From Tectiglobus sp965224045 (GTDB lineage Bacteria; Pseudomonadota; Alphaproteobacteria; Rhizobiales; Hyphomicrobiaceae), in NCBI GenBank assembly GCA_965224045.1, contig CBDCYD010000016.1:1116001-1180000 (forward strand): DNA of 64,000 bases, read 5' to 3'. The notes below the pieces were generated by a model. That model saw only the letters and a program-made list of their open reading frames with translations. It did no database searches and was not told where the DNA came from. The stretch's first letter is position 1; every line of letters starts with the position of its first letter. Of this stretch, positions 34,791-43,430 are shown in pieces. Position numbers and translations under genes: made by a program.

Positions 34791-34813
34791 CTGTCATCGT
34801 TTGGTCGCCAGTG

Positions 34814-35152
34814 TCAGACGTCGATATGGACTTCGATGCCGGCACTTGCAATGACCGTCAGGTCATCTGCTTCCGGATCAGGCACGTCAAGGCCGCCTTT
34901 GACAACGTTGACCGTGACTTTGCCATGCGGCAGGCGTGCTTTTACCGCGCCAGCGTCGACTTGCCCTGGCTTCTGCACTCCGATTGTCACCTTTACGTGC
35001 ATGTCGGCGGGTTCGATCTCTAGCGAACGCAGGAACGAGAGTGAGCTGTGATGGATCGCATCATCGACAGCGCGGACTGCCGCTTTGGTGTAGTCACCGC
35101 CGTGCAGCGCACTGCCGGCACCCAGTTCAAGGATCGCGCGTTGAAGGGCCAT
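34814..35152 (-). CDS. Lin0512 family protein (copy 1)
   Basis: This is a 112-residue protein of the uncharacterised Lin0512 family. It shares with its neighbour the N-terminal pattern M-A-L-x-R and the blocks K-A-A-x-R-A-x-x-D-A, V-x-I-G-V-x-x-P and L-x-x-G-x-x-x-V-N-V-V-x-G-G-L. The two genes are 14 bp apart on the minus strand, so they are tandem, diverged paralogues, likely subunits of one complex or ring. No catalytic residue is obvious. Function is unknown; linkage to TerB and a PPOX-type gene suggests no pathway with confidence. Confidence 0.85.
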   Translation of the reverse strand: MALQRAILELGAGSALHGGDYTKAAVRAVDDAIHHSSLSFLRSLEIEPADMHVKVTIGVQKPGQVDAGAVKARLPHGKVTVNVVKGGLDVPDPEADDLTVIASAGIEVHIDV

Positions 35153-35166
35153 GATGGTTCTGACTC

Positions 35167-35508
35167 CTATGCGATGTCGAGGCTGACAACGGCCGCCGCG
35201 TGCGCGATCAGAGTCGAGTCGGAACCGTCATCACGGTGGACTTCCAGGCCACCTTCAACGACGTTCAGGGTGGCGCTGCCATAAGGGAGGATGGAAAGCA
35301 CTGCGGTGTGATCAACCGTGTCCGGGCGGGGTACGCCAATGTGAACGGTGATATTCATGTCTTCCGGGCGCTGGTTGCAGACTTGGGCGATGCTCAAGGT
35401 GTTTCGCCACAAGGCATCGCGCAGTGCACGCTGTGCCGCTTTTGTACTGTCAGCACCGCGGATGTCGGTTCCCATGCCAATTTCCAGTGCCATGCGCTTC
35501 AGCGCCAT
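35167..35508 (-). CDS. Lin0512 family protein (copy 2)
   Basis: This 113-residue paralogue of the preceding gene has the pattern A-L-K-R-M-A-L-E-I-G-M-G-T-D-I-R-G at the N-terminus and V-H-I-G-V-P-R-P, G-S-A-T-L-N-V-V-E-G-G-L in the middle. The annotated start is the ATG at 35508; the open frame extends 16 residues further without a site. It is transcribed first, then the second copy, then TerB, so all three may be one transcript. Similarity to copy 1 is clear through the core but loops differ. The family has no known activity. Confidence 0.85.
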   Translation of the reverse strand: MALKRMALEIGMGTDIRGADSTKAAQRALRDALWRNTLSIAQVCNQRPEDMNITVHIGVPRPDTVDHTAVLSILPYGSATLNVVEGGLEVHRDDGSDSTLIAHAAAVVSLDIA

Positions 35509-35625
35509 CTGCCGGTCTCCTTGCGATGCCGATTGCGGGACGTTCGAGAAGAGCATAGATGAGGTGCGGTATCAGCGCTACGATATCGCAGCCCTTGTGG
35601 GACTGGTCAAATAGGGAAGACGTTG

Positions 35626-36072
35626 ATGCTGAGTGAAGAAATGCAACGCTTGATCCGCAATTACACTGCCGGCATGGTGGCGACGGTCGACACGGCTGGT
35701 AGGCCTGCCGTATCACCGAAGGCGACGTTTGTCGTAGTCGATGAGACGACACTGGCTTTCGGGAACATTCGCTCGCCTGGCACGGTTGCCAACGTCGAGC
35801 GAAATCCGGCGGTGGAAGTATGTTTCATCGACGTGCTTGCGCGTAAGGCCGTGCGCGTAACAGGGCAGGCAAGCATCCACGATGTCGCCGATCTCGACGC
35901 TGCAACGCGGCAGGCGTTCGACGCTGTTTGGGCTGACTACCTGCCGAGTTTCGCGGGCGTCGTGAAAATCGCCGTCACTGCGGCGGAGCTCATTCTTTCA
36001 CCGGCCTATGACCGCGGTGAAACGGAAGAGACTTTGCGAGCGGCAAACCTCGAGAAGCTGAATAGGCTTTAG
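35626..36072 (+). CDS. Pyridoxamine 5'-phosphate oxidase family (split-barrel flavin-binding) protein
   Basis: This 148-residue protein has the FMN-binding split barrel: an N-terminal helix, then G-R-P-A-V-S-P-K-A-T-F-V near residue 28 and the strand-turn pattern F-G-N-I-R-S-P-G-T-V-A-N near 46, followed by V-E-V-C-F-I-D and R-V-T-G-Q-A. These small proteins bind FMN or F420 and may reduce, oxidise or degrade small molecules; true PNPOx is larger. I chose the ATG at 35626 over the adjacent TTG at 35623; agggaaga precedes it. Its 3' end overlaps a very small gene on the opposite strand by 4 bp. Confidence 0.87.
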   Translation: MLSEEMQRLIRNYTAGMVATVDTAGRPAVSPKATFVVVDETTLAFGNIRSPGTVANVERNPAVEVCFIDVLARKAVRVTGQASIHDVADLDAATRQAFDAVWADYLPSFAGVVKIAVTAAELILSPAYDRGETEETLRAANLEKLNRL

Positions 36073-36245
36073 GCGGCATCCGGTGCGGTGTGGCTGATTT
36101 GTGCTTCGCAGGGCAGGCGTCCTGTGAAGACCATTTCGGGCATGGCCGCCGTGGCAGCGAGCAGGCGTTCCAGGCCGCGCCGGGCCAGACTGAGCCCGGC
36201 CCGCTTCCCAGACCCAAAAGCCGCGCTTGTTTTCATGATGATCAT
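36069..36245 (-). CDS. Possible small gene of unknown function, 58 residues
   Basis: A 58-codon minus-strand frame begins at ATG 36245 after a purine-rich agagaagaa. It codes a basic, partly hydrophobic peptide containing K-T-S-A-A-F-G-S-G-K-R-A-G and a later L-P-C-E-A-Q-I. An alternative start is the ATG at 36236. The coding part lies in a GC-rich patch while the leader is AT-rich, as expected for a genuine gene with its own promoter. The stop overlaps the PPOX gene stop by 4 bp. No domain is recognised. Support is limited to ribosome site and composition, so a chance frame is possible. Confidence 0.4.
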   Translation of the reverse strand: MIIMKTSAAFGSGKRAGLSLARRGLERLLAATAAMPEMVFTGRLPCEAQISHTAPDAA

Positions 36246-36268
36246 TTCTTCTCTGTATTGTTTTTCGT

Positions 36269-36288
36269 AAATTGAAATAAATTGAAAT
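36269..36288. repeat. Two tandem 10-bp AT-rich repeats
   Basis: Two perfect copies of aaattgaaat are adjacent (36269-36278, 36279-36288), in an AT-rich island of about 100 bp within an otherwise GC-rich region. They lie between the divergent small genes at 36245 (leftward) and 36408 (rightward), so they are positioned as a shared regulator site or promoter element. Confidence 0.55.
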
Positions 36289-36407
36289 GCTATAACTTCT
36301 TTATTTGGTACATTCAATTAATTGCCATTTCTTTTTCTAAAACCCGCCCGATTTGCCTGCGATTTGTTTTTCCGGGAGGCAGTTGATTCGTGGAAATGGA
36401 GAGAACC

Positions 36408-36548
36408 ATGAAGACTCTTACCGCTACTACACTTGCTGTTGCCCTTGCCCTGAGTGCCTTGTCGCCGGCGCTTGCCGAAGACAAGAAGTGCGAAGCGGGT
36501 ATGGAGTGGGATAAGACCACGCAGCAGTGCGTCGAGAAGAAGTCCTGA
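36408..36548 (+). CDS. Small exported protein of unknown function, 46 residues
   Basis: This 46-residue frame starts at ATG 36408, 4 nt after ggagaga, and codes a textbook signal peptide (M-K-T-L-T-A-T-T-L-A-V-A-L-A-L-S-A-L, ending S-P-A-L-A, cleavage after residue 23). The mature part would be about 23 residues with two cysteines (28 and 41), rich in Lys and Glu, with E-W-D near 33. A disulfide between the two cysteines is plausible. Small two-Cys exported peptides of this kind are common in Rhizobiales but not characterised. A hairpin follows 34 bp downstream. Confidence 0.72.
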   Translation: MKTLTATTLAVALALSALSPALAEDKKCEAGMEWDKTTQQCVEKKS

Positions 36549-36582
36549 TCTGACGGCATTCGAAGTCGGGGGGCTGCAAGGG

Positions 36583-36604
36583 CCGGGCGGTACGTTCCGC
36601 CCGG
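36583..36604. terminator. Hairpin between small gene and convergent gene
   Basis: Perfect 8-bp arms (ccgggcgg and ccgcccgg) enclose tacgtt. It is 34 bp past the small exported gene stop and 40 bp past the stop of the leftward FMN dehydrogenase, so it may end both transcripts. No T-run follows. Confidence 0.6.
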
Positions 36605-36644
36605 TTCGCCCGATAGCTGTGCCGACGGATCGCTGTCGGTCTGT

Positions 36645-37808
36645 TCAAGAAGGTTTGGCAAGCCGGGCCGGCAGGTCCGATACGGAGTGACAGCCGAGCT
36701 GGGCCATATTGTTGATCAGGTCCGCCTGGAACATGTCTGCAACGTGATCGCCGCCCTTATCACCGAGCGCGGCCACGCCGTACATGAAGGCGCGACCGCA
36801 GAGCACGAAGTCGGCGCCGAGCGCCAGGGCACGGGCAATGTCGAGACCGCTGCGAATTCCACTGTCGAATATGATCTTGGCCTTGTCGCCGACCGTGTCC
36901 TTGACCTGCGCCAGGACGTCGATTGCCGGCGGAGCGCCATCGGTTTGGCGGGCGCCATGGTTCGACACGCCAATACCGTCGATGCCCTCGTCCAGGGCGC
37001 GTTTCGTATCGTCGAGATCGAGAAGGCCCTTGACGATGATCGGGCCATCCCATTCGCGACGAACCTCCTTGAGATACTCCCAGTCGAGCGTGCCGCCGAG
37101 GCCCTGCCCGATGAAGGCCGTCATATTCCTTAGATCTTTGGCGGCAACGTACTTCTCGATGCCGCGAAAGCGCGGTGTTCCATGACGCAGGGTGGCAATG
37201 GTCCAGGTCGGGCGGATCATGCAACGGTAAATCATCATTGGCGTAATTTTCGGCGGCACGGCCACGCCGGCCCGACGCTGGCGTTCGCGGGTGCTCCCCG
37301 TGGGGACGTCGGCTGTCACTATCAAGGTCGTAAATCCTGCGGTTTTGGCGCGTTCCAGGAGGTCTTTGCGGATGTCGGCTGAACGTGGTGGATAGAGCTG
37401 GAACCAGCCCATGCCATCTGTAAGCGCGCCCACCGTTTCGGGGGGTTCCGTTGCCACCGTGCTCAACGCGTAGGGGATGCGGTACTTGGCTGCGGTACGG
37501 GCCAGGATGCATTCTGCACCTGGCCACATCAGGCCTGTGAGACCGACGGGGGCGATGCCGAACGGTGCGGAATATTTCACGCCGAACAGTTCTGTCTCGA
37601 CGTGCGGTTCGAATTCACCTTGGAGGAGTTTCGGCGTCAAACGTACATCGTGCATCGCCTGGACGTTGCGCTCGGCACCAACGTCGTAACCGGTTCCGCT
37701 GTCCAGGTACTCCCAGGCAAAGAAGGGAATGCGGCGGTAGGCTCGGGCAGCGAGGTCCGAAATCCGAGGGTAGCGGTTGCGCTGGTCATCGAGGTTGCGT
37801 CGGGGCAT
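36645..37808 (-). CDS. FMN-dependent alpha-hydroxy-acid dehydrogenase/oxidase
   Basis: This 387-residue TIM-barrel flavoenzyme belongs to the L-lactate dehydrogenase/glycolate oxidase/mandelate dehydrogenase family. Active-site elements are visible: the S-N-H-G-A-R-Q (catalytic His and Arg, near 278), T-A-D-V-P-T-G-S near 165, and the FMN-phosphate part F-D-S-G-I-R-S-G-L-D and L-C-G-R-A-F-M-Y. The usual sequence is S-N-H-G-G-R-Q, with Gly to Ala here. No N-terminal cytochrome or membrane segment stands out. It diverges from the class III aminotransferase at 38011. Substrate (lactate, glycolate, mandelate or other) is unknown. Confidence 0.88.
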   Translation of the reverse strand: MPRRNLDDQRNRYPRISDLAARAYRRIPFFAWEYLDSGTGYDVGAERNVQAMHDVRLTPKLLQGEFEPHVETELFGVKYSAPFGIAPVGLTGLMWPGAECILARTAAKYRIPYALSTVATEPPETVGALTDGMGWFQLYPPRSADIRKDLLERAKTAGFTTLIVTADVPTGSTRERQRRAGVAVPPKITPMMIYRCMIRPTWTIATLRHGTPRFRGIEKYVAAKDLRNMTAFIGQGLGGTLDWEYLKEVRREWDGPIIVKGLLDLDDTKRALDEGIDGIGVSNHGARQTDGAPPAIDVLAQVKDTVGDKAKIIFDSGIRSGLDIARALALGADFVLCGRAFMYGVAALGDKGGDHVADMFQADLINNMAQLGCHSVSDLPARLAKPS

Positions 37809-38010
37809 GCACGTTTGGTCCAGTTAAGTCGCGGGCTTCGCTTTCCTTTGCCCAAGTTGGAGGCCGATGTCCATTGCCGAGGTGCGCCGTGAAGCAGCCT
37901 GTGCGGCCGGCGGTGCGGCAATCCGTTATCAGATAGCGTGTAACGTTGTTGGGCGCTGCATCGAACTCCGATCGCTGTTAAGCTGGCGGGAGTGAACGGA
38001 GGCCGACCCG

Positions 38011-39387
38011 ATGCCCGATACCGGAATGACGAATTCCCAAATCGTCGCTGCATACCGCGAGAAAACACCGACTTCGTCCAAACTGGCTGAGGAGGCGGCT
38101 GCGGTCTTTCCAAGCGGTATTACACATGATTCACGGCGCACGCTGCCGTACGCGATATACGTCGAGCGCGCCGAAGGACCGCGCAAGTGGGATGCAGACG
38201 GCAACGAATACGTCGATTACTACGGTGGGCATGGTGCCTTGCTTCTCGGACATGGGCGGGCTGAAGTGGTCGCGGCCGTGCAGGCGCAAATGGCGCGCGG
38301 AACGCACTACGGCGCCTGCCATGATGCCGAAATACGCTGGGGCAGCCTCGTCAAAGAGATGGTCCCGAGCGCCGAAACAGTGCGCTTTACGTCGTCTGGC
38401 ACCGAGGCCAACCTGATGGCATTGCGGTTGGCGCGCGCCGTGACGGGGCGACCCAAGATCGTGCGCTTCAATGGTCATTTTCACGGCTGGCATGATCATG
38501 CCGCGTTCGGGGTGTCGAACCATTTCGACGGCACGCCGACGCCGGGCGTTCTTGCCGAGATCGCGGCCAATACACTGCTGGCTCCACCCGACGATATGGT
38601 CGAGACCCGCCGAATTCTGGAAACAAACGATGATATTGCGGCTGTCATTCTGGAACCCACCGGGGCGTCATGGGGGCAGGTGCCGGTCGGCGGTGAGATG
38701 CTGGCCGAGTTGCGAGAGATCACCAAAACGCGCGGGATCGTCCTGGTGTTCGATGAGGTCGTGACCGGTTTTCGCGTGTCGCCCGGCGGTGCGCAGGCAC
38801 ATTTCGGCATCACCCCGGACCTGACGAGCCTTGCCAAGATCCTCGCCGGCGGATTGCCGGGCGGCGCGGTGGCCGGGCGCGCTGATATTCTCGAGCGGCT
38901 CGACTTTGATGTTGCAGCGGCAAAGGGGTTTGAGAAAGTTGGCCACCAAGGGACCTACAATGCGAACCCGCTGTCTGCGGCGGCAGGGATTACCGCGCTC
39001 GGGATTATACGAGACGGGGTTGCGTGCGATGTCGCCAGCGCGCAGGGAGAAAAACTGCGGGGCATGTGCAACCATGTCTTCAAGTCCGAAGGCGTTCCGT
39101 GGGCGTGTTACGGACAGTTTTCCGGTTTCTATTTCTTTCTCAATCCGCAGGGCATGAAGATTGATCCGTTCGGTTTCGATGCAGCGGAGATCGGCCACAA
39201 GGCGCTCTCAGCCAAGAGTTCTCTGGCCGAAAAACTGCGTCTCGCGCTGCTGGTCCAGGGTGTGGATATAGCGGGCAAGCCGGGTGGTTCGCTTTCTGCT
39301 ACCCATTCCGATGCCGAATTGGAGTTCACCGCGCAGGCTCTGCGCGCCGCTATCGGGATGCTGCGCCGCGAGGGTGATCTCACGTGA
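38011..39387 (+). CDS. Class III (PLP) aminotransferase, glutamate-1-semialdehyde aminomutase-like
   Basis: This 458-residue PLP enzyme has S-S-G-T-E-A-N near residue 130, F-D-E-V-V-T-G-F-R near 249 and the PLP lysine in S-L-A-K-I-L-A-G-G-L-P-G-G (about 276). The K-I-L-A-G-G-L-P-G-G-A and the surrounding pattern resemble glutamate-1-semialdehyde 2,1-aminomutase (HemL) and related catabolic transaminases, but other HemL residues and genomic context (no hem genes) argue for a different substrate. It starts at ATG 38011 after ggagg. It precedes hydantoinase B and A, so it may process an amine or amino acid released from a hydantoin-type substrate. Confidence 0.87.
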   Translation: MPDTGMTNSQIVAAYREKTPTSSKLAEEAAAVFPSGITHDSRRTLPYAIYVERAEGPRKWDADGNEYVDYYGGHGALLLGHGRAEVVAAVQAQMARGTHYGACHDAEIRWGSLVKEMVPSAETVRFTSSGTEANLMALRLARAVTGRPKIVRFNGHFHGWHDHAAFGVSNHFDGTPTPGVLAEIAANTLLAPPDDMVETRRILETNDDIAAVILEPTGASWGQVPVGGEMLAELREITKTRGIVLVFDEVVTGFRVSPGGAQAHFGITPDLTSLAKILAGGLPGGAVAGRADILERLDFDVAAAKGFEKVGHQGTYNANPLSAAAGITALGIIRDGVACDVASAQGEKLRGMCNHVFKSEGVPWACYGQFSGFYFFLNPQGMKIDPFGFDAAEIGHKALSAKSSLAEKLRLALLVQGVDIAGKPGGSLSATHSDAELEFTAQALRAAIGMLRREGDLT

Positions 39388-39452
39388 ACATCGGCTGCAA
39401 GGCCTTTCGTCCCATCATTGATATCAATCGTACCTGCGATCCAGGGTGACCA

Positions 39453-41251
39453 ATGACGAGCAAAATCGATCCCGTGACCTTCGAGCTGTTCAAGAATGCG
39501 ATCTTTTCGATCGCGGATGAAATGGCGCTTACGGTGTTTCGGACAACGTACTCCGCCGTGTTGAAGGACAACATGGATTATTCGACCGGCTTTGCGGACG
39601 GGGCCGGCCGTTGGCGGCGCAAGGACTGACGTTGCCGGGTCACCTCGGATCGGTGCCAACGGCTATGTCATCGATCATGCGGCATTTCGAAAGTGACATT
39701 CATCCCGGCGACGTCTTCATCATGAACGATCCGTTTGACGGCGGCATGCACCTGCCGGACATCTTCATTTTCAAACCGCTGTTTCATGAAGGCGAGCGCT
39801 TGGCGTTTGCATGTACCGTGTGTCATCACACGGATGTCGGTGGCCGGGTCGCCGGGTCAAACGCTTCGGACTCGGCCGAGATCTATGCCGAAGGCCTCAG
39901 GATCGCGCCGATGAAACTTTACGATGCCGGCGTCCTGAACCAGACGATCATGACGTTCATCGAGCGGAACGTGCGGGTTCCGGTGCTTGTGCAGGGCGAT
40001 CTGCGCGCGCAACTTGCGGCGTGCCATATCGCGGAAAAACAGTTTGCCGACATCGTTGCTTACTACGGGCCGGAACAGACCAAGGCACTGCTCAACGAAA
40101 CCATCGACTATTCGGAGCGCTTGACACGAGCGGCTTTGATGGATCTGCCCGACGGCGAGTGGAGTTTTGAAGACTGGATCGATGACGACGGCATCGATGT
40201 CGGTCGACCGATTCGGCTGTTCGTCACCATTCGTAAGTCCGGCGATAGTATGCTGGTCGACTGGACAGGGACCAGCCCGCAGGTGCGAGGTGCGATCAAC
40301 AACACATTGTCCTTCACGAAGTCGGCGTCCTACACCGGAATACGTTCGGTGTTGCCGCAAAACATTCCGAACAACGAGGGTGTGTTTCGGGCAATCGAAG
40401 TCGTTTGCCCCGCTGGCACGGTCGGCAATGGCGTGCTGCCGGCTGCCTGCGCGGCGCGAGGACTGACCGGCTTCAGGATGGTCGACTGCATGTTCGGGGC
40501 ACTCGCAATGATGCTGCCGGACAAGGTGAAAGCGGCCGGGGACGGCGGCAACACCGGCATCTCGATCGGTGGCTATGACGAAGAACGCAATCCGTTTGTT
40601 TATGTCGACTTCACCTGCGGCGCGTGGGGCGCGCGACCGTGGGCGGACGGGCTCAGCGGCAACAGCCACATGTTTGCAAACATGGCGCTGCCGTCGGTCG
40701 AGGTGACCGAGGCGGAGCAGCCGATCTCGATCCTATCCTACGAGTTCGTGCCGGATCGTGCAGGTGCCGGCAAGTTCCGCGGTGGTGTGCCGTATCGGCG
40801 CGATTATCGGCTTGAGGCCGATGAGGCGATGCTGAGCGTGCGCGCCGACAGGGCGGCGGTGCAGCCTTTCGGACTATATGGCGGGAGTCCGGGTGCACCG
40901 GCCGAGAACTGGTTCAACCCGGGCTCAAGCGATGAGCGCGCCCTTCCGTCAAAGCCGACCATGCAATTTCACAAGGGCGAGGTGTTCCGTCATGTCCACG
41001 CCGGGGGCGGCGGATGGGGCGATCCCTTGGAGCGCGACCCGGCAGCGGTGCTGAGGGATGTTCGCAACGAGTTCTTATCAGCCGATAAAGCTGCCGCAGA
41101 CTACGGTGTCGTGGTCGATACGTCGCGCTGGCGTGTCGATGAGGCGGCCACGGAACGCATGCGTGCGGAGATCCGGGCTCGCCGCGGCTGGGCCGAAGTA
41201 CCAAAGGTGCAACGTGGCGCGAGCCCAGCGTCGGCACAGACCGCGGAGTAG
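39453..41251 (+). pseudogene. hyuB: Hydantoinase B/oxoprolinase beta subunit, one-base frameshift
   Basis: The gene starts at ATG 39453 (S-K-I-D-P-V-T-F-E-L-F-K-N-A, the typical HyuB N-terminus) and runs to G-A-G-R near 39607, then hits a stop in frame. The expected continuation, L-A-A-Q-G-L-T-L-P-G-H, is in the -1 frame and stays open to 41251. The total, 1799 bp, is one short of a multiple of three. One missing base, probably a T in the TT at 39611-39612, would restore a full protein of about 600 residues. Downstream G-x-G-G-W-G-D-P and the rest are normal. It may be a sequencing error or a recent mutation; a programmed -1 slip lacks a canonical slippery site. Confidence 0.85.
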
Positions 41252-41256
41252 GTCCA

Positions 41257-43356
41257 ATGGCAGGTGCAACCCGCTATCGTGCCGGCGTGGATATTGGGGG
41301 TACGTTTACCGACATTGTGCTGCTCGGCGATGACGGTTCGATCCATACCAAGAAAGTCTCGTCCAGCACGGACGATTATGCCGCTGCGATCGCGCAAGGC
41401 CTTGCCGCGGTTTTTGCGGAGGGCGGCATATCGGGCGGCGACATTACAGAAATTCGGCATGGGACAACCGTTGCGTCGAATGCCATTCTCGAAGGGAAGG
41501 GCGCAAAGGTTGGACTGATCACGACGGCGGGGTTTCGCGATGTCCTTGAGTTGCGCACGCTGCGCATGCCGCGGCTCTACGATATCGCCTGGGAAAAGCC
41601 GCCGCCGTTGGTCGAACGCTATCTGCGCTTGACCGTGCCGGAACGGATCACCGCATCGGGCGAGGTGGAGCGGGCGCTCGATCCAGCGGATGCGCGTGCG
41701 GCGGTCAAGGCGCTGCTTGAACAAGAGGTCGAAGCGATCGCCGTATGTCTGATCAATTCCTTCGCAAATCCGGTGCATGAGAAGATCGTCAAGGACGCGA
41801 TCGAAGAGCTGGCTCCCGATATCGTGCATTGCATTTCCTATGAGGTGCTGCCGGAAATCAAGGAGTACGAACGTACGTCGACGACGGTCATCAATGGCTA
41901 TGTGATGCCGATCGTGGCGACCTATCTGAAGGCTCTAAGGGCCGGATTGAACAACGACGGCGTGGCAGCTCCCCTGTTGCTGATGCAGTCGAACGGTGGG
42001 TTGACGACGGATGTTGCAGCCGCAGAGCGCCCGATCAACATCATCGAATCCGGACCGGCGGGTGGTGTGGTCGGCGGCCAGGCTATTGCCGGTGCCAAGG
42101 GGCTCGACAAGATCATCACGTTCGACATGGGTGGCACAACCGCCAAGGCCTCGATGGTGGAAGACGGCAACGTGATGCGGGCGCAGGAGTATGCGGTCGG
42201 TGCCGGCATTATGATCGGTTCGCGGTTGCTGTCCGGTGCCGGCTATACGCTGAAGGTGCCGGCGATCGACCTTGCCGAAGTCGGAGCCGGCGGTGGCTCC
42301 TACGTCTTTATCGATCAGGGTGGGGCGATCCAGGTCGGGCCGCAATCGGCCGGCGCTGATCCCGGTCCCGTCTGCTATGGCAGGGGCGGGAAACTGGCAA
42401 CGGTGACCGACGCCAATGTCGTCCTTGGCAATCTCAACCCGCATCATTTGGTCGGCGGAGCCTTGGCGCTGAATGCGGATCGCGCCCGTTCAGCGCTTGA
42501 CGAGCAGGTCGCCCGGCCGCTTGGGCTCAGTATCGAAGTCGCTGCGCATGGGGCGTTTCGGATTGCTGCCTCGAACATGATCAGAGCGATCCGTGCGGTA
42601 TCAAGCGAGCGCGGGCGCGATCCAAGAGGGTTCACGCTTTTCCCGTTCGGTGGCAACGGGCCGTTGTTTGCCTGTGAAATGGCAGCCGCACTCGGTATGA
42701 CGCGCATCATCGTGCCGCCCTCGCCGGGTCTGTTTTCGGCATTCGGGCTGCTCTACGCCGACCTCGAGCACCATTTCTCGCGCACGCTTAGACGCGTGAC
42801 ACGGGATGCTGATCCGACAGAAATCGCGGCGCATTGGATGGATCTTGAGGAGCAGGCGCGGCAGCAATTGTCGGCCGACGGTGTTGGCGCGGCGCGGACC
42901 CAAGTGCGGCGCTCGGCAGCGCTGCATTACAAGGGCCAGAGCTTCGAACTGGTCGTCGATGCTCCGGGCGGCACTATTGATCGGTCGTATCTCGAGGCTC
43001 TGGGCGAGGCGTTCGGTGTCGAACACGAGCGGGTCTATGGGCACCGTGCAGGGCCGGAGGAGCCGGTCGAACTGGTGGCAATCCGGGTGACGGGAATCGG
43101 CTTGCGTGATGGCGAGCGGGTGCCTGACAAAATCCGACAAGGCAGGCCAGAGCCGGAGCCCTCGCCGCCGCGAGCGGTGTATTTTGGGCCTGGTCACGGA
43201 TGGCAGGACACCGAGATCCTCCGCCGGTCCGATCTGGCAGGTGAAACGCGCAGCGGGCCGCTGATTGTTGAGGAATACGATGCAACGTGCGTGGTGCCGC
43301 CCGGGGCGAAGGCCGGACTGGATGCCGGCGACAACATCGTCATTTCGCTGAGCTAA
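41257..43356 (+). CDS. hyuA: Hydantoinase A/oxoprolinase alpha subunit
   Basis: This 699-residue protein of the HyuA family has the N-terminal actin-like ATPase motif V-D-I-G-G-T-F-T-D-I near residue 9, G-T-T-V-A-S-N-A near 68 and F-D-M-G-G-T-T-A-K near 289. F-P-F-G-G-N-G-P-L near 466 is also conserved. With HyuB it forms an ATP-dependent amidohydrolase of hydantoins, 5-oxoproline or N-carbamoyl compounds. It starts 5 bp after the hyuB stop, in one operon, and is intact. It converges with the liv-type ABC operon. If hyuB is truly broken, HyuA would lack its partner. Confidence 0.92.
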   Translation: MAGATRYRAGVDIGGTFTDIVLLGDDGSIHTKKVSSSTDDYAAAIAQGLAAVFAEGGISGGDITEIRHGTTVASNAILEGKGAKVGLITTAGFRDVLELRTLRMPRLYDIAWEKPPPLVERYLRLTVPERITASGEVERALDPADARAAVKALLEQEVEAIAVCLINSFANPVHEKIVKDAIEELAPDIVHCISYEVLPEIKEYERTSTTVINGYVMPIVATYLKALRAGLNNDGVAAPLLLMQSNGGLTTDVAAAERPINIIESGPAGGVVGGQAIAGAKGLDKIITFDMGGTTAKASMVEDGNVMRAQEYAVGAGIMIGSRLLSGAGYTLKVPAIDLAEVGAGGGSYVFIDQGGAIQVGPQSAGADPGPVCYGRGGKLATVTDANVVLGNLNPHHLVGGALALNADRARSALDEQVARPLGLSIEVAAHGAFRIAASNMIRAIRAVSSERGRDPRGFTLFPFGGNGPLFACEMAAALGMTRIIVPPSPGLFSAFGLLYADLEHHFSRTLRRVTRDADPTEIAAHWMDLEEQARQQLSADGVGAARTQVRRSAALHYKGQSFELVVDAPGGTIDRSYLEALGEAFGVEHERVYGHRAGPEEPVELVAIRVTGIGLRDGERVPDKIRQGRPEPEPSPPRAVYFGPGHGWQDTEILRRSDLAGETRSGPLIVEEYDATCVVPPGAKAGLDAGDNIVISLS

Positions 43357-43430
43357 TTTTTGCGTCGGGTGCGAGGGAGAGGTCTACGAATCCAGATCCT
43401 GTCCCAGTGGTCCAGTGGGCTTGTCGGTCT

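Noticed and set aside
39600..39625. Programmed -1 frameshift in hyuB
   Set aside because: A -1 slip would give the right protein, but no slippery heptamer or downstream stem is evident and HyuB families are not known to use recoding. A one-base loss is simpler.
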